Origin: Septoria linicola
Taxonomy: Eukaryota; Ascomycota; Dothideomycetes; Mycosphaerellales; Mycosphaerellaceae
Length of the DNA: 64,000 nt
Direction of reading: 5' to 3'
Assembly (NCBI GenBank): GCA_024114885.1
Contig: CP099418.1
Span: 1,488,001-1,552,000 of the forward strand
Of the stretch, positions 33,834 through 44,788 are shown in pieces; within the stretch, counting starts at the first letter, position 1, and each line of letters opens with the position of its first letter. The notes beneath the pieces were generated by a model that was not told the origin of the DNA, did not search any database, and saw only the letters and a list, made by a program, of their open reading frames with translations. The position numbers and the translations under genes are program-made.

Positions 33834-34160
33834 GGTGGGCGGTGGTGATGGGGGGTAGTCGTGGTATGTGGAGGTGGAGGTGTTGAGACGCAGAGGCAGA
33901 GGTGAGCGCCTGGTGTTATCCTCGAGGCAGCATGAGGAGAGGAGTGACAGTGGCCGACATGGACATGGACAGACGAGACGGGCTGACTGACTGAACTGTG
34001 GCTTAGTTCCACTTCCAAGCCTGAAGATGACGTTGCTTCGCTGCGTCGGAAGTCGTGTCGCGCCCGAGCACCGCATACCAAGACACCACTTTGGCTGCTG
34101 CCTCCCGAACATTCACTCCTCGTCGCCACACCCACTCCGTCTGCATCGCACTCGCCCATC
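33834..34160. promoter_or_regulatory. Bidirectional promoter region (Lsb3 / SNARE)
   Basis: 327 bases separate the divergent start codons of two membrane-traffic genes, so a shared promoter is likely. It contains CCACCACC/TCCTC-type purine-pyrimidine tracts near 33845-33860. Confidence 0.45.
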
Positions 34161-34505
34161 ATGTCCGAAGCCTACGAGCGAGAGCGGTATGCCACACCCT
34201 CCTCCTGCGTGGCCCCCATCATACTAATCCCGTCCAGACAAAACAACGACTCTCTCAACTCCCTTTCCGCCAAAGTCTCCGCCCTGCGCTCTGTCACAAT
34301 CGACATCTACGACAACGCGCGCGATCAGCATGTCATCGACAGCACGTCCGATACCTTTTCCACCATGGCCGGCTCCCTGAAAGGCTCGACTCGACGTTTG
34401 ATCACCATGGCGCAATCAGGAAATAAAGTCGCCGTGCTGAAGCTGGCTGGAATCATAATAGGCGTCGTGGTTTTGCTGTACTGCATCTATCATTTGATCT
34501 TTTGA
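34161..34505 (+). CDS. Bet1/Sft1-type Golgi Qc-SNARE
   Basis: Tail-anchored SNARE acting in ER-Golgi or intra-Golgi fusion. Intron 34187-34237 (51 nt, CTAAT branch) splits an Arg codon, giving MSEAYERERQNNDSLNSLSA at the N-terminus. The SNARE helix follows: KVSALRSVTIDIYDNARDQH and the zero-layer Gln region, then GSLKGSTRRLITMA, and the C-terminal anchor VLKLAGIIIGVVVLLYCIYH. The product is 97 residues. The VTIDIYDNAR stretch and the short cytosolic part favour Sft1 over Bet1, but this is a judgement from memory of family features. Confidence 0.85.
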   Translation: MSEAYERERYATPSSCVAPIILIPSRQNNDSLNSLSAKVSALRSVTIDIYDNARDQHVIDSTSDTFSTMAGSLKGSTRRLITMAQSGNKVAVLKLAGIIIGVVVLLYCIYHLIF

Positions 34506-34734
34506 AACGAGGCTCTCTCCGAGTCGCGGGGCTTGTGAATTTAGCGAAGGCGTCTCGAGGTGTGCGGTGAGGGGGATAACAGCATTACATTTCAACGCAG
34601 ACACGATGATGACCGTCCACAAGGCAAGTCACTACGATGTTCAAGGGAGCTTTTGTGCAAGGTTTTCATTTTTGGCAAGGGGGTGACGTGTCTGAGGACA
34701 GCCTGTATTCTGCTCCTGTTCACTTCTCCCTCGC

Positions 34735-36486
34735 CTAACCCCATACATTGCCAAACAGATCATCCGAGTTGCCCATCCCGCCGCTGCCTTTAGCTGGCCC
34801 GGGAGTCGTAGCCACGGGACTGGCGTGCGACCATCCTCCAAACTCTTCATCCTGCTGAACCGAGAATCCACCAGCACTCGTGGAAGTGTTAGCAGGCTTC
34901 GCAGGCTCGGGGTCGCCCCAGCCCGAGTCGAATGCGCTACTAGTCATCACAGGAGCAGGCGTGGGTTTTGGTGCCATAGGCGTCACCGTGGCTTGTGTTA
35001 CAGGCGCAGGCTTCGCCGGCTCCGGGTCTGGCGTGGCCCACGCATCGTTGGAATCCCATACGTTCGAGCTGGCAAAGTTCGACACTGATGTCGTTTGTGT
35101 TGGCTTAGGCGTTGGCGCCGGAGCTGCCGATTGCTGAGAGAGATTGAATGCTGAGAAGTTTGCTGCTGATATCGGCGGAGGCTTGCTGGTCGCAGCCGGT
35201 TTGGGCGGCGGTGCAGGAGCGCCCATGTCAAACAGATCACCCATGCTGCTTGCAGCCGGTGGCGGACTCTTCGCCGATGACACTGGCGATGCAGATGAGA
35301 AGTCGCCAAAATCTGCTCCAAAGCTGTTACTCGGCTGCCTTGTAGAGGCCATGGGCTGGATCGGCGGTGATGCAAGGGGTGATGTTTGCTTCAGTGGCGG
35401 AGCAGGCTTGGCGTCGAAGAAGCTCCCGCCACTCAAGTTGGACGTTTTCTGCGCCGACGCTTGCCTAGAGTGTCCAGTCGGTGCTGAGAAGTTCGAGAAT
35501 GGAGCAGGTTTTGTCTGCTGTGGTGGGCTTGAGAACGAAAGCGAGCCGAAAGCATCGTCGAGGCCACCGAGGACTTGCGCATTCGACTGTGGTTGTTGCT
35601 GCGTTGGCGATGCCCAAGGAGATGACATGCCAGAAAACGCATTTGCTGCAGGTTGTGGTGGCGGTGCGGCAGGCTTCGATGCATATAGAGACAATATAGA
35701 CTGTTTCAGATCTGATCTCCCTGATACTCCAGCGTTCGGGCCAGTGCTGGAAGGCCTCGCTGGTGCGGCCGATTGTGTCCCGCCGAAGAAGTCGAGCCCG
35801 AGCAAGCTCTCTCCTGGCTTCGTCTGCTTCGGCACAGCTACTGGAGCTTTCGGTGGTCCAGGTCTGTTGATCGATGGCTCAGTCGTGCTCGGTCTCGCAG
35901 GCTGTGCTGCTGGCTCCGACATGTCTCCAAAGAGGTCCATCTGTGGCTGCTGCGCTCGTGGCGGGCCTGCCAGAGATCCCGTGGCTTGACCATTTCTGAT
36001 GCTCGCACTCCGTTCACGCTCCTTGACCTGTTGTTGTACCACATTCAAAGGCACGTCATCGTCTGCATTTCCATCCGACAATGTGCTTGGATCCGGTATA
36101 GGCCCGTCCATGACCCATCTCTTGCTGTCGTATTTTGTGCGAATGAAGTTTTCGATCTTCGCCTCGTTGGGCACATGTCCTTCAGCCAGCTTGTGCTCCC
36201 AATACTTGTTCGCCCGCCCATTTCCCCACTTTAGCATGCTTGCCATCTGCTCCTCCGTCCAGGAGTCCAGATCCACTGACTTCACCCTGGAGATGTGCGT
36301 GCCCATGCCACGATGGATTCCTGAGCACCGAATGCATATGAAGATTCCGAGATTCCAACTAGCCCATCGCGGATGCTTGTTCCTTTTGCAGTCTGCACAG
36401 CTTTTGTTGGTTTCCAGCTTGACCAGTTGCTTCAACGTGGCTCGATTCTGCTCGGCCTTGTCAGGGCCCGCCGTGCGGCGAGACAT
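34735..36486 (-). CDS. ArfGAP domain protein (Age2/SMAP-like)
   Basis: GTPase-activating protein for Arf1-type GTPases at the trans-Golgi and endosomes. The zinc finger uses Cys30, Cys33, Cys51 and Cys54, with the arginine finger Arg59 in SGIHRGMG. It continues as THISRVKSVDLDSWTEEQMA and NKYWEHKLAEGHVPNEAKIE, with the conserved FIRTKYDSKRW end at about residue 125. The remaining 455 residues are Pro/Ala/Gln/Ser-rich, with repeated LFDMG/GLDFF/FGDFS-like short acidic-hydrophobic motifs that resemble clathrin- or adaptor-binding signals. Intronless, 583 residues. The start at 36486 (MSRRTAGPDK) fits the family. Confidence 0.92.
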   Translation of the reverse strand: MSRRTAGPDKAEQNRATLKQLVKLETNKSCADCKRNKHPRWASWNLGIFICIRCSGIHRGMGTHISRVKSVDLDSWTEEQMASMLKWGNGRANKYWEHKLAEGHVPNEAKIENFIRTKYDSKRWVMDGPIPDPSTLSDGNADDDVPLNVVQQQVKERERSASIRNGQATGSLAGPPRAQQPQMDLFGDMSEPAAQPARPSTTEPSINRPGPPKAPVAVPKQTKPGESLLGLDFFGGTQSAAPARPSSTGPNAGVSGRSDLKQSILSLYASKPAAPPPQPAANAFSGMSSPWASPTQQQPQSNAQVLGGLDDAFGSLSFSSPPQQTKPAPFSNFSAPTGHSRQASAQKTSNLSGGSFFDAKPAPPLKQTSPLASPPIQPMASTRQPSNSFGADFGDFSSASPVSSAKSPPPAASSMGDLFDMGAPAPPPKPAATSKPPPISAANFSAFNLSQQSAAPAPTPKPTQTTSVSNFASSNVWDSNDAWATPDPEPAKPAPVTQATVTPMAPKPTPAPVMTSSAFDSGWGDPEPAKPANTSTSAGGFSVQQDEEFGGWSHASPVATTPGPAKGSGGMGNSDDLFGNVWG

Positions 36487-36743
36487 GGTGAGAGATGTAT
36501 TGTCGTCTCTTGGACAGTGATTGTGTGTTGTAAGAATCTAGGCGGTCGTGCTCGTGGGTGACAAGTTGCAAGTCGGATAATGACATCGAAGGCAGTAAGG
36601 GAAGCGGACTTCAATTAAGTTGGGCAGCGACCAACAAGGTCACGTGACAGCACCAAGCTCGATGCATTTCACGAATATCATTATTTGCATGAACAGAATT
36701 AACATGCTTTTCTCGATGAAGAAGCGGATCAATTCGTGTCCTT

Positions 36744-39267
36744 CTATCTACCCACATTCTCCACCAAGCCAGCTGCGATTGTGCTGCCTTCAGCTCTCAA
36801 GACGATGCGATCACCAGCTTCGAGGGGCGCGCTACCGTCCAGAGCTATTCTCACAACGGCTCGCTGACCAGCTTTGATGATTCTGGGCTTCTTCTTCAGC
36901 ACCTCGTCCTTGGCATTGACCACGCTGAACAGCTGGCTAATGCTACCCGGTAAGTGCAGCCGACCAACATGGACATCGACTTCTTGTGGCAAGAGTGCGT
37001 CCAGTGCTTGGACTCGAGCAATTACATTCTTTACCACAGATATTGGCTTCGAGGCACTACAAGCGACATCACCACTCCTTAGGTGCCGAGCTTCGATATC
37101 TGAGAGGTGGATTGTTGCGATATGTCCCGCTGCAGCCCAGTCCTTGGCTGTGCCAGCCAGTTCGATGGCTTTGACAGTAGCGCTCTCGCCGCTGGGTTGA
37201 ATGATGATTGATTCCCCGCTTTGCACATGACCAGTGCGTACAAGTCCAGATATCGAAAGGGGGTTCTGTAGCCCACCTCTGAATACGTCTGCAATTTGCA
37301 TGCGCAAAGGCCTCGAGATCGTCTCTGGTAATGCAGATGCTGGCACAGACTGCTCGAGTTGTTGTAGTAACGTAGGGTGTCCGTTGCTGATCCAAGATGC
37401 TTCCGAACTTGATGATGGTGTTTTCACGACGTTTTCTCCACTCAAACCACTGCAGGGTACGACCGCAACATCACTCTTGGCAAATCCGGTTTCCGTCAAC
37501 AGCTTCCGGATTTCCACGCTGACAGCCTTGAAAAGAGATTCATCCCATGGCTTGGCGGTAGAGTCGAGTTTGTTAACGGCGACTACAATCCGCCTAAGTC
37601 CCACGGCGTGTGCGAGTAAAATGTGCTCTCGTGTCTGCCCTTTCATTCCTGACTCGAGCTGATTCGCATCCACGACGAGCACCCCAATATCTGCCATGGA
37701 AGCGCCACCAATCATGTTGGGCACGAAGTCTCGATGACCTGGCGCATCAAGTATGGTAAAGTCCACGTTCTCTGTGCTGAAATGGTGTTGGGCAATATCG
37801 ACTGTGACTCCGCGCTGTCGCTCTTCTGATCCTGTGTCCATGACCCATGCTAACGCAAACGACGACTTGCCCATCTCTGCTGCTTGTTTTCTGTATCTAG
37901 TCGCTGTTAGCAGATGTTTGCACACAACTCCTCTGTACTGCTCACTTTTCAATGTCTCGTTGCGCAACAGCGCCGGTGTCGAGCAGCAATCGACCCATCA
38001 GAGTACTCTTGCCATGGTCAACATGTCCTATGACAACAAAAGCAGCAGATTTTCGCTTGGACTTTTCTTCGGCCCACAGCTTGGGCACATCCAGACCTTT
38101 GCTCTTAGATTTAGGCACAGAGCTGATCTTGAGAGCTTCTGTTTTCTTCGCGAGAACACTGGGTGTAGGCTGTGTCTGTTTCACTTTATCTGTCGTCGTG
38201 TTTGGTCAGCCCCGTCTCTGTGGCTTGAATCACTTGTTCAGTCCTCTGCTTCCTTGCTGAGCCTGAAGCACAGTATCATCGGGAGATAGGCCTGTGAAAG
38301 ATGCCAAGCTGTAGCCAGACCCAAACAAATCCTGTAGCCCGATGTTCTTGTTACGTTGCGACGCCTGCTCTTGGGAAGCTAGAGCGTGACCGAAAGCAGT
38401 TGGGGAACTTTTAAGATCGGGAAGGATCTCCTTGGGCTCTTCAGGTGGTGGAGTCGGCTGCCGAGGAGGTGGAGTGGGTGACCTCTTCCTCCGAATCGGG
38501 TACTTCTTGGGCTCTTCGTTCGTAGGAGGTCGAATGTTTTCTTTGGTATCCTTAGGCTTACTTAGCCGATCAAGGGCGCTTATCGAGTCATTTGCTGGTG
38601 TCTGTGGTGCTTGCTGTGCCGCAGCAGCTTTTCTCCTGCGCTCCTCTGCCAATTTGGCGAGCTTCGAAGAGCCGCCCAGCAGCCGTGGCTCAGCACGTTG
38701 TGGCCGAGCAGGAACCAATACACCGAGTTTCTCAGCAGGCACACCGCTCCACGGAGTATCTTTAAACCAATCTGTAGCCGAGACTGATGGCATTGACATC
38801 GGGTCTGCCCGTACCTGATCAGTGGCTGACCACCCGCATTGTCCAGCACCCTGCTCGCCTTTATCCACCATGCTACGCATACGACCCTCGTCTACACGTC
38901 TCCAGGCACAGTCGAAGAATGAAAGCGACTCACCTGCGTTGGCCGCGTTCTGGGCGCTGGCTTCATCAAACTTGGACTTTGTCTTCGCCTTTTTGACGTC
39001 CTGCTGCTTAGGCTGCTGCGGCGTCCTTGCATTCTTCAAATATGCCACACTCTTGCCTACATCCCAGAAATAATGCCAGAGTGCATCCTCGATCTCTTTC
39101 GTCGTCGTTGTAATTCCCGCCTCGCCCAATTCTGCTCTCACTACCGGCGTCAGACTGGCGAAGTTGTCTTTGTCCTCGGCTGTTAATTCGTCTTGTCCCT
39201 CGCCATACTCGTCCTCGTCCGAATAGATGTCGTCTTCATCGTAGTCGACGTTCTTGACTCGCTGCAT
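36744..39267 (-). CDS. HBS1: Hbs1 translational GTPase, ribosome rescue
   Basis: eRF3-like GTPase that with Dom34/Pelota splits ribosomes stalled on defective mRNA (no-go decay). Exon 1 starts at 39267 with an acidic helix (NVDYDEDDIYSDEDEYGEGQ) and the Hbs1 N-terminal domain (ALWHYFWDVGKSVAYLKNA). An intron near 38880-38935 precedes WFKDTPWSGVPAEKL; the disordered linker ends with DLFGSGYSLASFTGLSPDD. An intron of about 75 nt near 38175-38250 leads to VVIGHVDHGKSTLMGR (G1), and intron 37897-37945 splits a Lys codon before YRKQAAEMGKSSFALAWV. Further motifs are RGVTVD (G2), LDAPGHRDF (G3) and VAVNKLD (G4), then beta-barrel domains II and III ending RAEGSTIAAGLVENVGR. The G4 variant NKLD and SMAD segment identify Hbs1 over eEF1A. 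Confidence 0.93.
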
Positions 39268-39981
39268 GTCGAGTCTAAACTTTGCAAGCTATTGTTTGGG
39301 CTATGGTCGTGGTTCATGAGTCGAAGCTGTAGAAGCGTCACCGATTAGAATCTAGTGGGGCAATCAGATCGCGACAATCTCCCACAAGCTTCGAGATCTT
39401 TGACATGCATTCTGTTATCTGGTTCATTTTCGGCCTGGTGACACACTGGCACTACGCGCATCGGCTGTCTGGCATGATATTTTGCGACTTATCGAAGAAC
39501 CGGGCACGGCTTGTCAAATCCGCGCGAATGACAAGACAAGTTCAGTACAAGAGCGAGAGGAAAGTGCCATGATGATGTTCAAGTTGAATACGTCTTTCTT
39601 TCCAAGAAGAATCTATCTATCCAAGAATGTAACAAAAAACTACGCACAAGAAGGCAAAGGCGGGGGGTATCTTCTCTTGGTCAGTCATCATCGCTTCCCA
39701 GGGGTATAGGTCAACTCGTGTTCGTCCAATGCATCCGCCAGACCACCACTCATGAAAAAGAGTGACTCTGAAATGGCGAATGGCGGCATGCTTTCCTCCG
39801 ATCGGCAAGACTCCCAAGCTGAAAGAATCAACAAGTGAAAGCGCTTCCGTCATGCGTAAGTCGTTAAAAAAGGTCAACATCCAATCGTTTCTCTCCGCTG
39901 GTCTTCAACATCCGCGAGCGCGCATGCGCGCTGCTATACAAGAATTGACACCAAGTGGTGTCCTTGCGACTATGAAGTCGC
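39268..39981. other. Intergenic region, no gene seen
   Basis: About 710 bases between the Hbs1 start and the 3' end of the GPI-type protein gene. Only random short frames are visible. Confidence 0.45.
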
Positions 39982-40392
39982 CTAGATCATAAGCAGACCA
40001 ACGACGCCTGCGATAGCGGCGACGGCCATGGAACAGGCCTGAAGATCGCTTGCAGCGCCAGTTGATGAGATGATTCCAGTGGGAGTAGCACTGCTGTGAA
40101 CATGAGTGCTGTTGCCGTAGCTCTGTATCGTTGCAGATGCAAGAGTGGTGGGCACAGCGACAGCAGAACTCTCAGTGGCAGTGCTCTCATATGCAGTTAG
40201 CGAGCCATTGCGCGTTGCCGTGACGGTCGTTTCCACACGGAATACGGTCATGGTAGTGTAGTAGGTCGTGGCCGCAGACGTAGTGGCCGCAGCAGCACCG
40301 TAGCCTTCTGGCTGTTGTGCTGGCGACGCGACAACACCCTGGAGGAGCGCAGCAGCGGCGATCGCGCCTGCCGAGATGTCGAAGAAACGCAT
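39982..40392 (-). CDS. Small Ser/Thr-rich GPI-type cell-surface protein
   Basis: 136 residues, no introns. Residues 1-22 form a signal peptide (basic start, hydrophobic AGAIAAAALLQGVVA, Ala-Ser-Pro cleavage site). The mature part is Thr/Ser/Ala-rich with repeated TTVTATRNGS-like stretches and two NxS/T sites, suited to O-glycosylation. The end is a small-residue site (SSTGAASDLQ) followed by a hydrophobic tail (ACSMAVAAIAGVVGLLMI), the layout of a GPI-anchor signal. It is probably a cell-wall or surface protein of unknown role; no enzyme domain is present. Confidence 0.72.
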   Translation of the reverse strand: MRFFDISAGAIAAAALLQGVVASPAQQPEGYGAAAATTSAATTYYTTMTVFRVETTVTATRNGSLTAYESTATESSAVAVPTTLASATIQSYGNSTHVHSSATPTGIISSTGAASDLQACSMAVAAIAGVVGLLMI

Positions 40393-42169
40393 GATGATGT
40401 TGATTGGAATGGTCTACCCGATCGATGGGGCCGGAGTCTGGATCTCAAGTCGATGCGCAATTACGCTCGAATGAGGAATGCTGGATTGTTTGTTGATGCG
40501 ACTTCTGCTTGGAGAAGTTTGACGGATCGATGGCGATAATCACGAGTTGAGTGTCGATGATGATGATGCTCTGGCGAGACTTGTCGTCCTCGAGACGATG
40601 ACTGAGACTGTCTCTGATTGGCGACGCCGGGTCTTCTGTCGATGAGGTTGCGAAAGAGCGTGTTTGTGTTGTGTCGGTCCAGGAGAGCGTCGTCTAGACC
40701 TCGATCGTTGTGAATGAGCGTGATTGTTGGAACGAACGTCCAGTGTCGATGGCCAAGGCCGGGCAAGTGAGCGTGTTGGTTTGACGAAGTCGCGAGCGCA
40801 AGAGAGCGAAACGGGAAACGAGCGCGGTGGGCGTAGAGTTCTATATGAGAGCCGTGCAATCTCATACAAGCGCGGTAATGCAGAGGCCCGTCGACAAGGC
40901 TTCCCAAGTTCCCAACCCAATCACTGTTTGGCTCAGTAACGGTCTCCACACTGGCAAATTACCCACAATAAATCCCAGCCACAACGAACGAGAACTCTTC
41001 AAATCTGATGACTGCGCAGAAGACCAGAGACTCGACCACTCGCGACATCTGCTCGCGCGCAAAATTTCTGCGCCCACTATTGGCATGGCGCATACTCAAC
41101 TGAGTGCTATAGATTCTGTTACCTTTGCGACATGTCCGGCAACTCTCCGAAATCAGGCTCGATTTGCTGCCGGCAATTGAACGAACGCCTTGTTGCCCTG
41201 ACAGTAGCGTCCACGGCGCCTCTCCACAAAAACCACAGAAACACACCCACGCGATGCCAGGTTCATGACAAGCATCATCTGCTCGGTCGTTGTTGTCCGA
41301 GGGATGTGTCTGTGCTGGAATCGATCAAAGCGCCTGTCAAGATTGATGCGTCTCCTCCTTCATCATGGCATCTATGCAAGGGAATGCTGGCTTCAGAATC
41401 TTCAAGCAAGGTCACGCCGCAATACAAAAACAACTGTCGTTTCTGGCGTGATGACACCTTGGCGGCGAGCTGTTTGCAGTGTCCAAACCGCATAGCGTTC
41501 ACATCGTCCTAGACATCACCCATGGTCATCTCGGCACTATGGACGTGTTTCTGTTTAGCGCCTGTGATACCATCGTGGTCGAACCATCGGCCATGACGAG
41601 ATGGCTTCTGGACCCGGTAACGTGAGAATCCTGCTGCACATAGGTACACCATTTCTTCAGAGAAGCTCGTCAAAATGTTACTCGAAGCAAGGCATGTACA
41701 ACATTGTGAGGCCACGTTTTCATGAGAAGTGCTCGAAGTCGTCGTTCGCAGTACCACGCGTGACACTGTTGTGCAACAATTCATTTCGGCTTCACATTAG
41801 TGCTGTGCCACTCAGCAGCGAGCACCAGCGACTAGCCGCGCAGAGCTGTGCCTTGGTCCCCCACCGTGAATGCTGGCGGTGCTTGTGCTCGCTGTATCGC
41901 TATGCGAAGTCCATTGATATCAATATGAAAAATGTGGGTGCTCCAAGCGCAAGGCGAGTGAGCGATCATGTCTTTGATCTCATTTGCACAGTATTGTTGT
42001 ACACTATGGATAGTAGAGGGATTAGTATGCTATCGTGACAAGTTGCGCACCCACAACACCTCAAAATGCCATGCCATGTCCATTCGCGCCACGCTGAAAC
42101 CGCATTCATCAAAAAGCACACCGCCGTGTATCCAATTCGTCCAACTCGTCCAATTGCTTCGCACATTCC
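40393..42169. other. Gene-poor region, no supported gene
   Basis: About 1.8 kb upstream of the GPI-type gene and downstream of the Tco89-like gene. Several frames (for example 40461-40949 minus, 41132-41512 plus) have random composition. The 40393-40950 part is repetitive in CGATCG/GATGA words and is probably promoter or 5' UTR. Confidence 0.4.
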
Positions 42170-44788
42170 CTACAAGTCGTTCCACAACTCTTGTGCGACA
42201 CGCGCGACATCCGCGCTAGTCATACCATTTGGGGCCTCGTCTCTACTTGGGATTTCTCTGGTCTTGGGTGGTCCACCCGCAAAGCTCACGCCTCTTCGCG
42301 ACTGCTGTCTCTCGCTGCCTCCTCCGGTCGGACCGCCAAAATTGACTTGACTCTGTCCAGGCCTCTTCATCGCCATATCACTTTTGGGTGGGCTGGCCGA
42401 CTTGCTTAAAGCGCTACCCCTTTGTGCACTGGGCAGATTGATTGCACTCTTCGACATCGACAAGCCCGTGGAAGATCTAGAGATGCCAGCAGAAGACGTC
42501 GGCCGATTGAGCCTGCTGCCCTTACAGCCTCGCAACCTGGAGATGGCTTCTCCAACAGGATCGCGAAACTTCTGCACCACTCGAAGCTCGATGTTAACAG
42601 CTCGAAATCTCCCTTGAAATATTTGTGGTCCCATACTCAGCCCGGACCCATTATGTTGCTCGGAACTACTCATGAACGATTTCAAGCTCTCATTCCTGCG
42701 GTCGTACACATGACCGGGAAGAACTGGCTTCGACCCTCCGACACTTTCAGCACGCGTCTCGAGATCTGCCAGAGCCTTCTCTTGCAGTAATCGTAACTCT
42801 GTTCGAGAGCGACCCATTCCATGCGCTGGGGTGGTGTGTCCCGATGAGCCTGATATGGTAGAGCCGGGGCTCGTAGGATCAATCTGGAACCCGCTTCGAT
42901 CGCGAGGTATGCCATGGTGTTCTTCAGGCATATGGAAACCACTGCCTTGCTTCGGAGTGTTGAGCGCCGTGTTAGCACCGCTGCCAATAGAGGGATGCGA
43001 GGCAGAGGGGACGAAGCGCGAAACTAGTTCATCGTCCTCCTGTTCCGCACTGGTCTTGCTACGTCCAGCAATGTTGGAGCTCGATGAGCGGATCGAGGGC
43101 GCAGGCGAACTAGTGCTGCTATGGTGATTGTCCAGGGCACTTACATTAGTCACGACTGCAGGTGAAGGGGTATGTTGCTGACTAGTGAGTCGCTTGGCTC
43201 CAGGATTCGCGTACTCCTTCTTCGGGGCCGCAATCCGCTCTCTGGCTTGCTGTGGAGGGCTATTTGCAGGCGCAGTAGCATGAGTCTCAAGTTGAGCATT
43301 CCCTCGAGCGGTCTCTTGCTGATAGATAGGAGGAGCAAAAGAAAGCTGTGGGGGTCTGGTAGTGGACGGTTGCTGAGATTGCTGTACAGGCTGATGAGCG
43401 GCCTGAGGCGGCGGCTGCTGGACTTCTCGTGTGGATACGTCTTGCCCATGCTGCGCATAGTCATGCACAGATGTTTTCGAAGGCTTGGAAGCATGCTGTT
43501 GCTCAGGGGCCTTTTCAGACCTTTGCTGCTGTGAGGCGTCCTGAGGCGGCTGCATAGTCTGCCGCGCCTCGGCCTCCTTCCGTCTCAAATCATGCCTCGT
43601 CCTGGCCATCGTCCGAGGGCTTGGTTCGTCCTCTTCTTCGGTGCTCGACTCGTCACTGTCACTGTCACGATTTTGCTGTTTTGCTGTCTTCATTTCGACC
43701 TTTCTTCGCTGCACTCCTTCGCTGACCTTTGCTGCCAACAAGTCGCTGGGCGTGACAGCGGCAGCAATCCTCTCCTTTGCGCCCAAATTCAGACTCGTTC
43801 TCCGCGAATTGTTTGCCGTGTTCTGTCTCGTGCTGTACGGACTCGCGCTGGCCGACTCCTCAGTCCACTCGTCCTCCTGCAGTCCGCTCCCTTCCATGTC
43901 TAGTTGCCTCGCGCCAGTCTCGTCATCGTCGTTGTCGTGCTCCCCGCTGTCTTCATCACTCCCCACCGCAAAGCCGACTTTCTTGGAAGCAGTCCCCTTC
44001 TGTCCAGATCCCTTTCTCTCCTGCAGCGCGCGGTACTCTGCTGGGGTGATTTCTGCGCTTTTGGGCCTCTTGCTCCGACCCTTCAGTCCGGGACTGGCGG
44101 GAGCACGTGTCGCATGTCCTCCCATGCCCGCCAGATTCCTGCTGCTCCCTCCGTGTCCTCCGCCGAGCCTTGACAACTGGCCGTGACTCAGATTCTTCTT
44201 GAGCTTCACCTGACTTTGGCTCTGCGTTCGTGGAAGCTGATGTGCGGTCAGGTTGCGCCGTATGCCCGGCCGGCTCTGAGCGCTTTCATCGAGACTGCCC
44301 GGCAAGCGGATCTCCGTGTCGCCCTCGTGCGATCGCTGTCGCGCATGCCGTCGTCCGTTGTCGAATGCCACGTGGGGCCCTCCGCTCTGCGCCTGCTTGC
44401 TCATTTTGGCCAAGTTGCGCGCGCTGCTGTGATTCCTCGGGAGCACGACTTTGGCTCCATGGTGCCGAGGCTTGACGCGGGCGGCGTGATGCTGGAGGTG
44501 CTGCTCGCTGGCGGCGGGACTTGCGAGGCCATGGCGACTGCTGGTGTGGGAGCTCTGCGAGCTCTGTCGCTTCATCAGCGGAGGCCGGGTTACATTGCCT
44601 CCACTCGAGGCGGTGCCCGGTGAGGTCGCCGTCGATGCGGACTTGGAGTGGTGGTTCCGGAGGCCCGTCGTCGTTGTCGCTGTTGTCGCGGTAGCAGCAG
44701 CTGCTGCTGGTGGTGGAGCAGGTGGCAGTGGTGGAGCAGGCGGAGGAGCGTGGTGGTGGTGGTGGTGGTGTGGAGACGGCGAAGGCAT
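42170..44788 (-). CDS. Tco89-like TORC1 subunit (tentative)
   Basis: 872-residue, intronless, largely disordered protein. I connect it with the fungal Tco89 family, a vacuolar TORC1 subunit, on the basis of spaced basic-hydrophobic motifs near the N-terminus: VTRPPLMKRQSSQSSH, KVVLPRNHSSARNLAKMS, GIRRNLTAHQLPRTQSQ and LKKNLSHGQLSRLGGG. A second conserved-looking block near the C-terminus has GRFRAVNIELRVVQKFRDP and GEAISRLRGCKGSRL, then ends DVARVAQELWNDL. The first 35 residues are simple-sequence His and Pro/Ala runs from GTG and GCN repeats. If correct it would take part in nutrient signalling to Atg13. The assignment rests on motif memory, so alternatives remain open; at minimum it is a phospho-rich scaffold-type protein. 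Confidence 0.55.
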   Translation of the reverse strand: MPSPSPHHHHHHHAPPPAPPLPPAPPPAAAAATATTATTTTGLRNHHSKSASTATSPGTASSGGNVTRPPLMKRQSSQSSHTSSRHGLASPAASEQHLQHHAARVKPRHHGAKVVLPRNHSSARNLAKMSKQAQSGGPHVAFDNGRRHARQRSHEGDTEIRLPGSLDESAQSRPGIRRNLTAHQLPRTQSQSQVKLKKNLSHGQLSRLGGGHGGSSRNLAGMGGHATRAPASPGLKGRSKRPKSAEITPAEYRALQERKGSGQKGTASKKVGFAVGSDEDSGEHDNDDDETGARQLDMEGSGLQEDEWTEESASASPYSTRQNTANNSRRTSLNLGAKERIAAAVTPSDLLAAKVSEGVQRRKVEMKTAKQQNRDSDSDESSTEEEDEPSPRTMARTRHDLRRKEAEARQTMQPPQDASQQQRSEKAPEQQHASKPSKTSVHDYAQHGQDVSTREVQQPPPQAAHQPVQQSQQPSTTRPPQLSFAPPIYQQETARGNAQLETHATAPANSPPQQARERIAAPKKEYANPGAKRLTSQQHTPSPAVVTNVSALDNHHSSTSSPAPSIRSSSSNIAGRSKTSAEQEDDELVSRFVPSASHPSIGSGANTALNTPKQGSGFHMPEEHHGIPRDRSGFQIDPTSPGSTISGSSGHTTPAHGMGRSRTELRLLQEKALADLETRAESVGGSKPVLPGHVYDRRNESLKSFMSSSEQHNGSGLSMGPQIFQGRFRAVNIELRVVQKFRDPVGEAISRLRGCKGSRLNRPTSSAGISRSSTGLSMSKSAINLPSAQRGSALSKSASPPKSDMAMKRPGQSQVNFGGPTGGGSERQQSRRGVSFAGGPPKTREIPSRDEAPNGMTSADVARVAQELWNDL

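Noticed and set aside
33834..34162. Longer Lsb3 start at 34162
   Set aside because: It would read through a clear 55-nt intron and the promoter; exon 1 at 33833-33791 restores the family N-terminus exactly.
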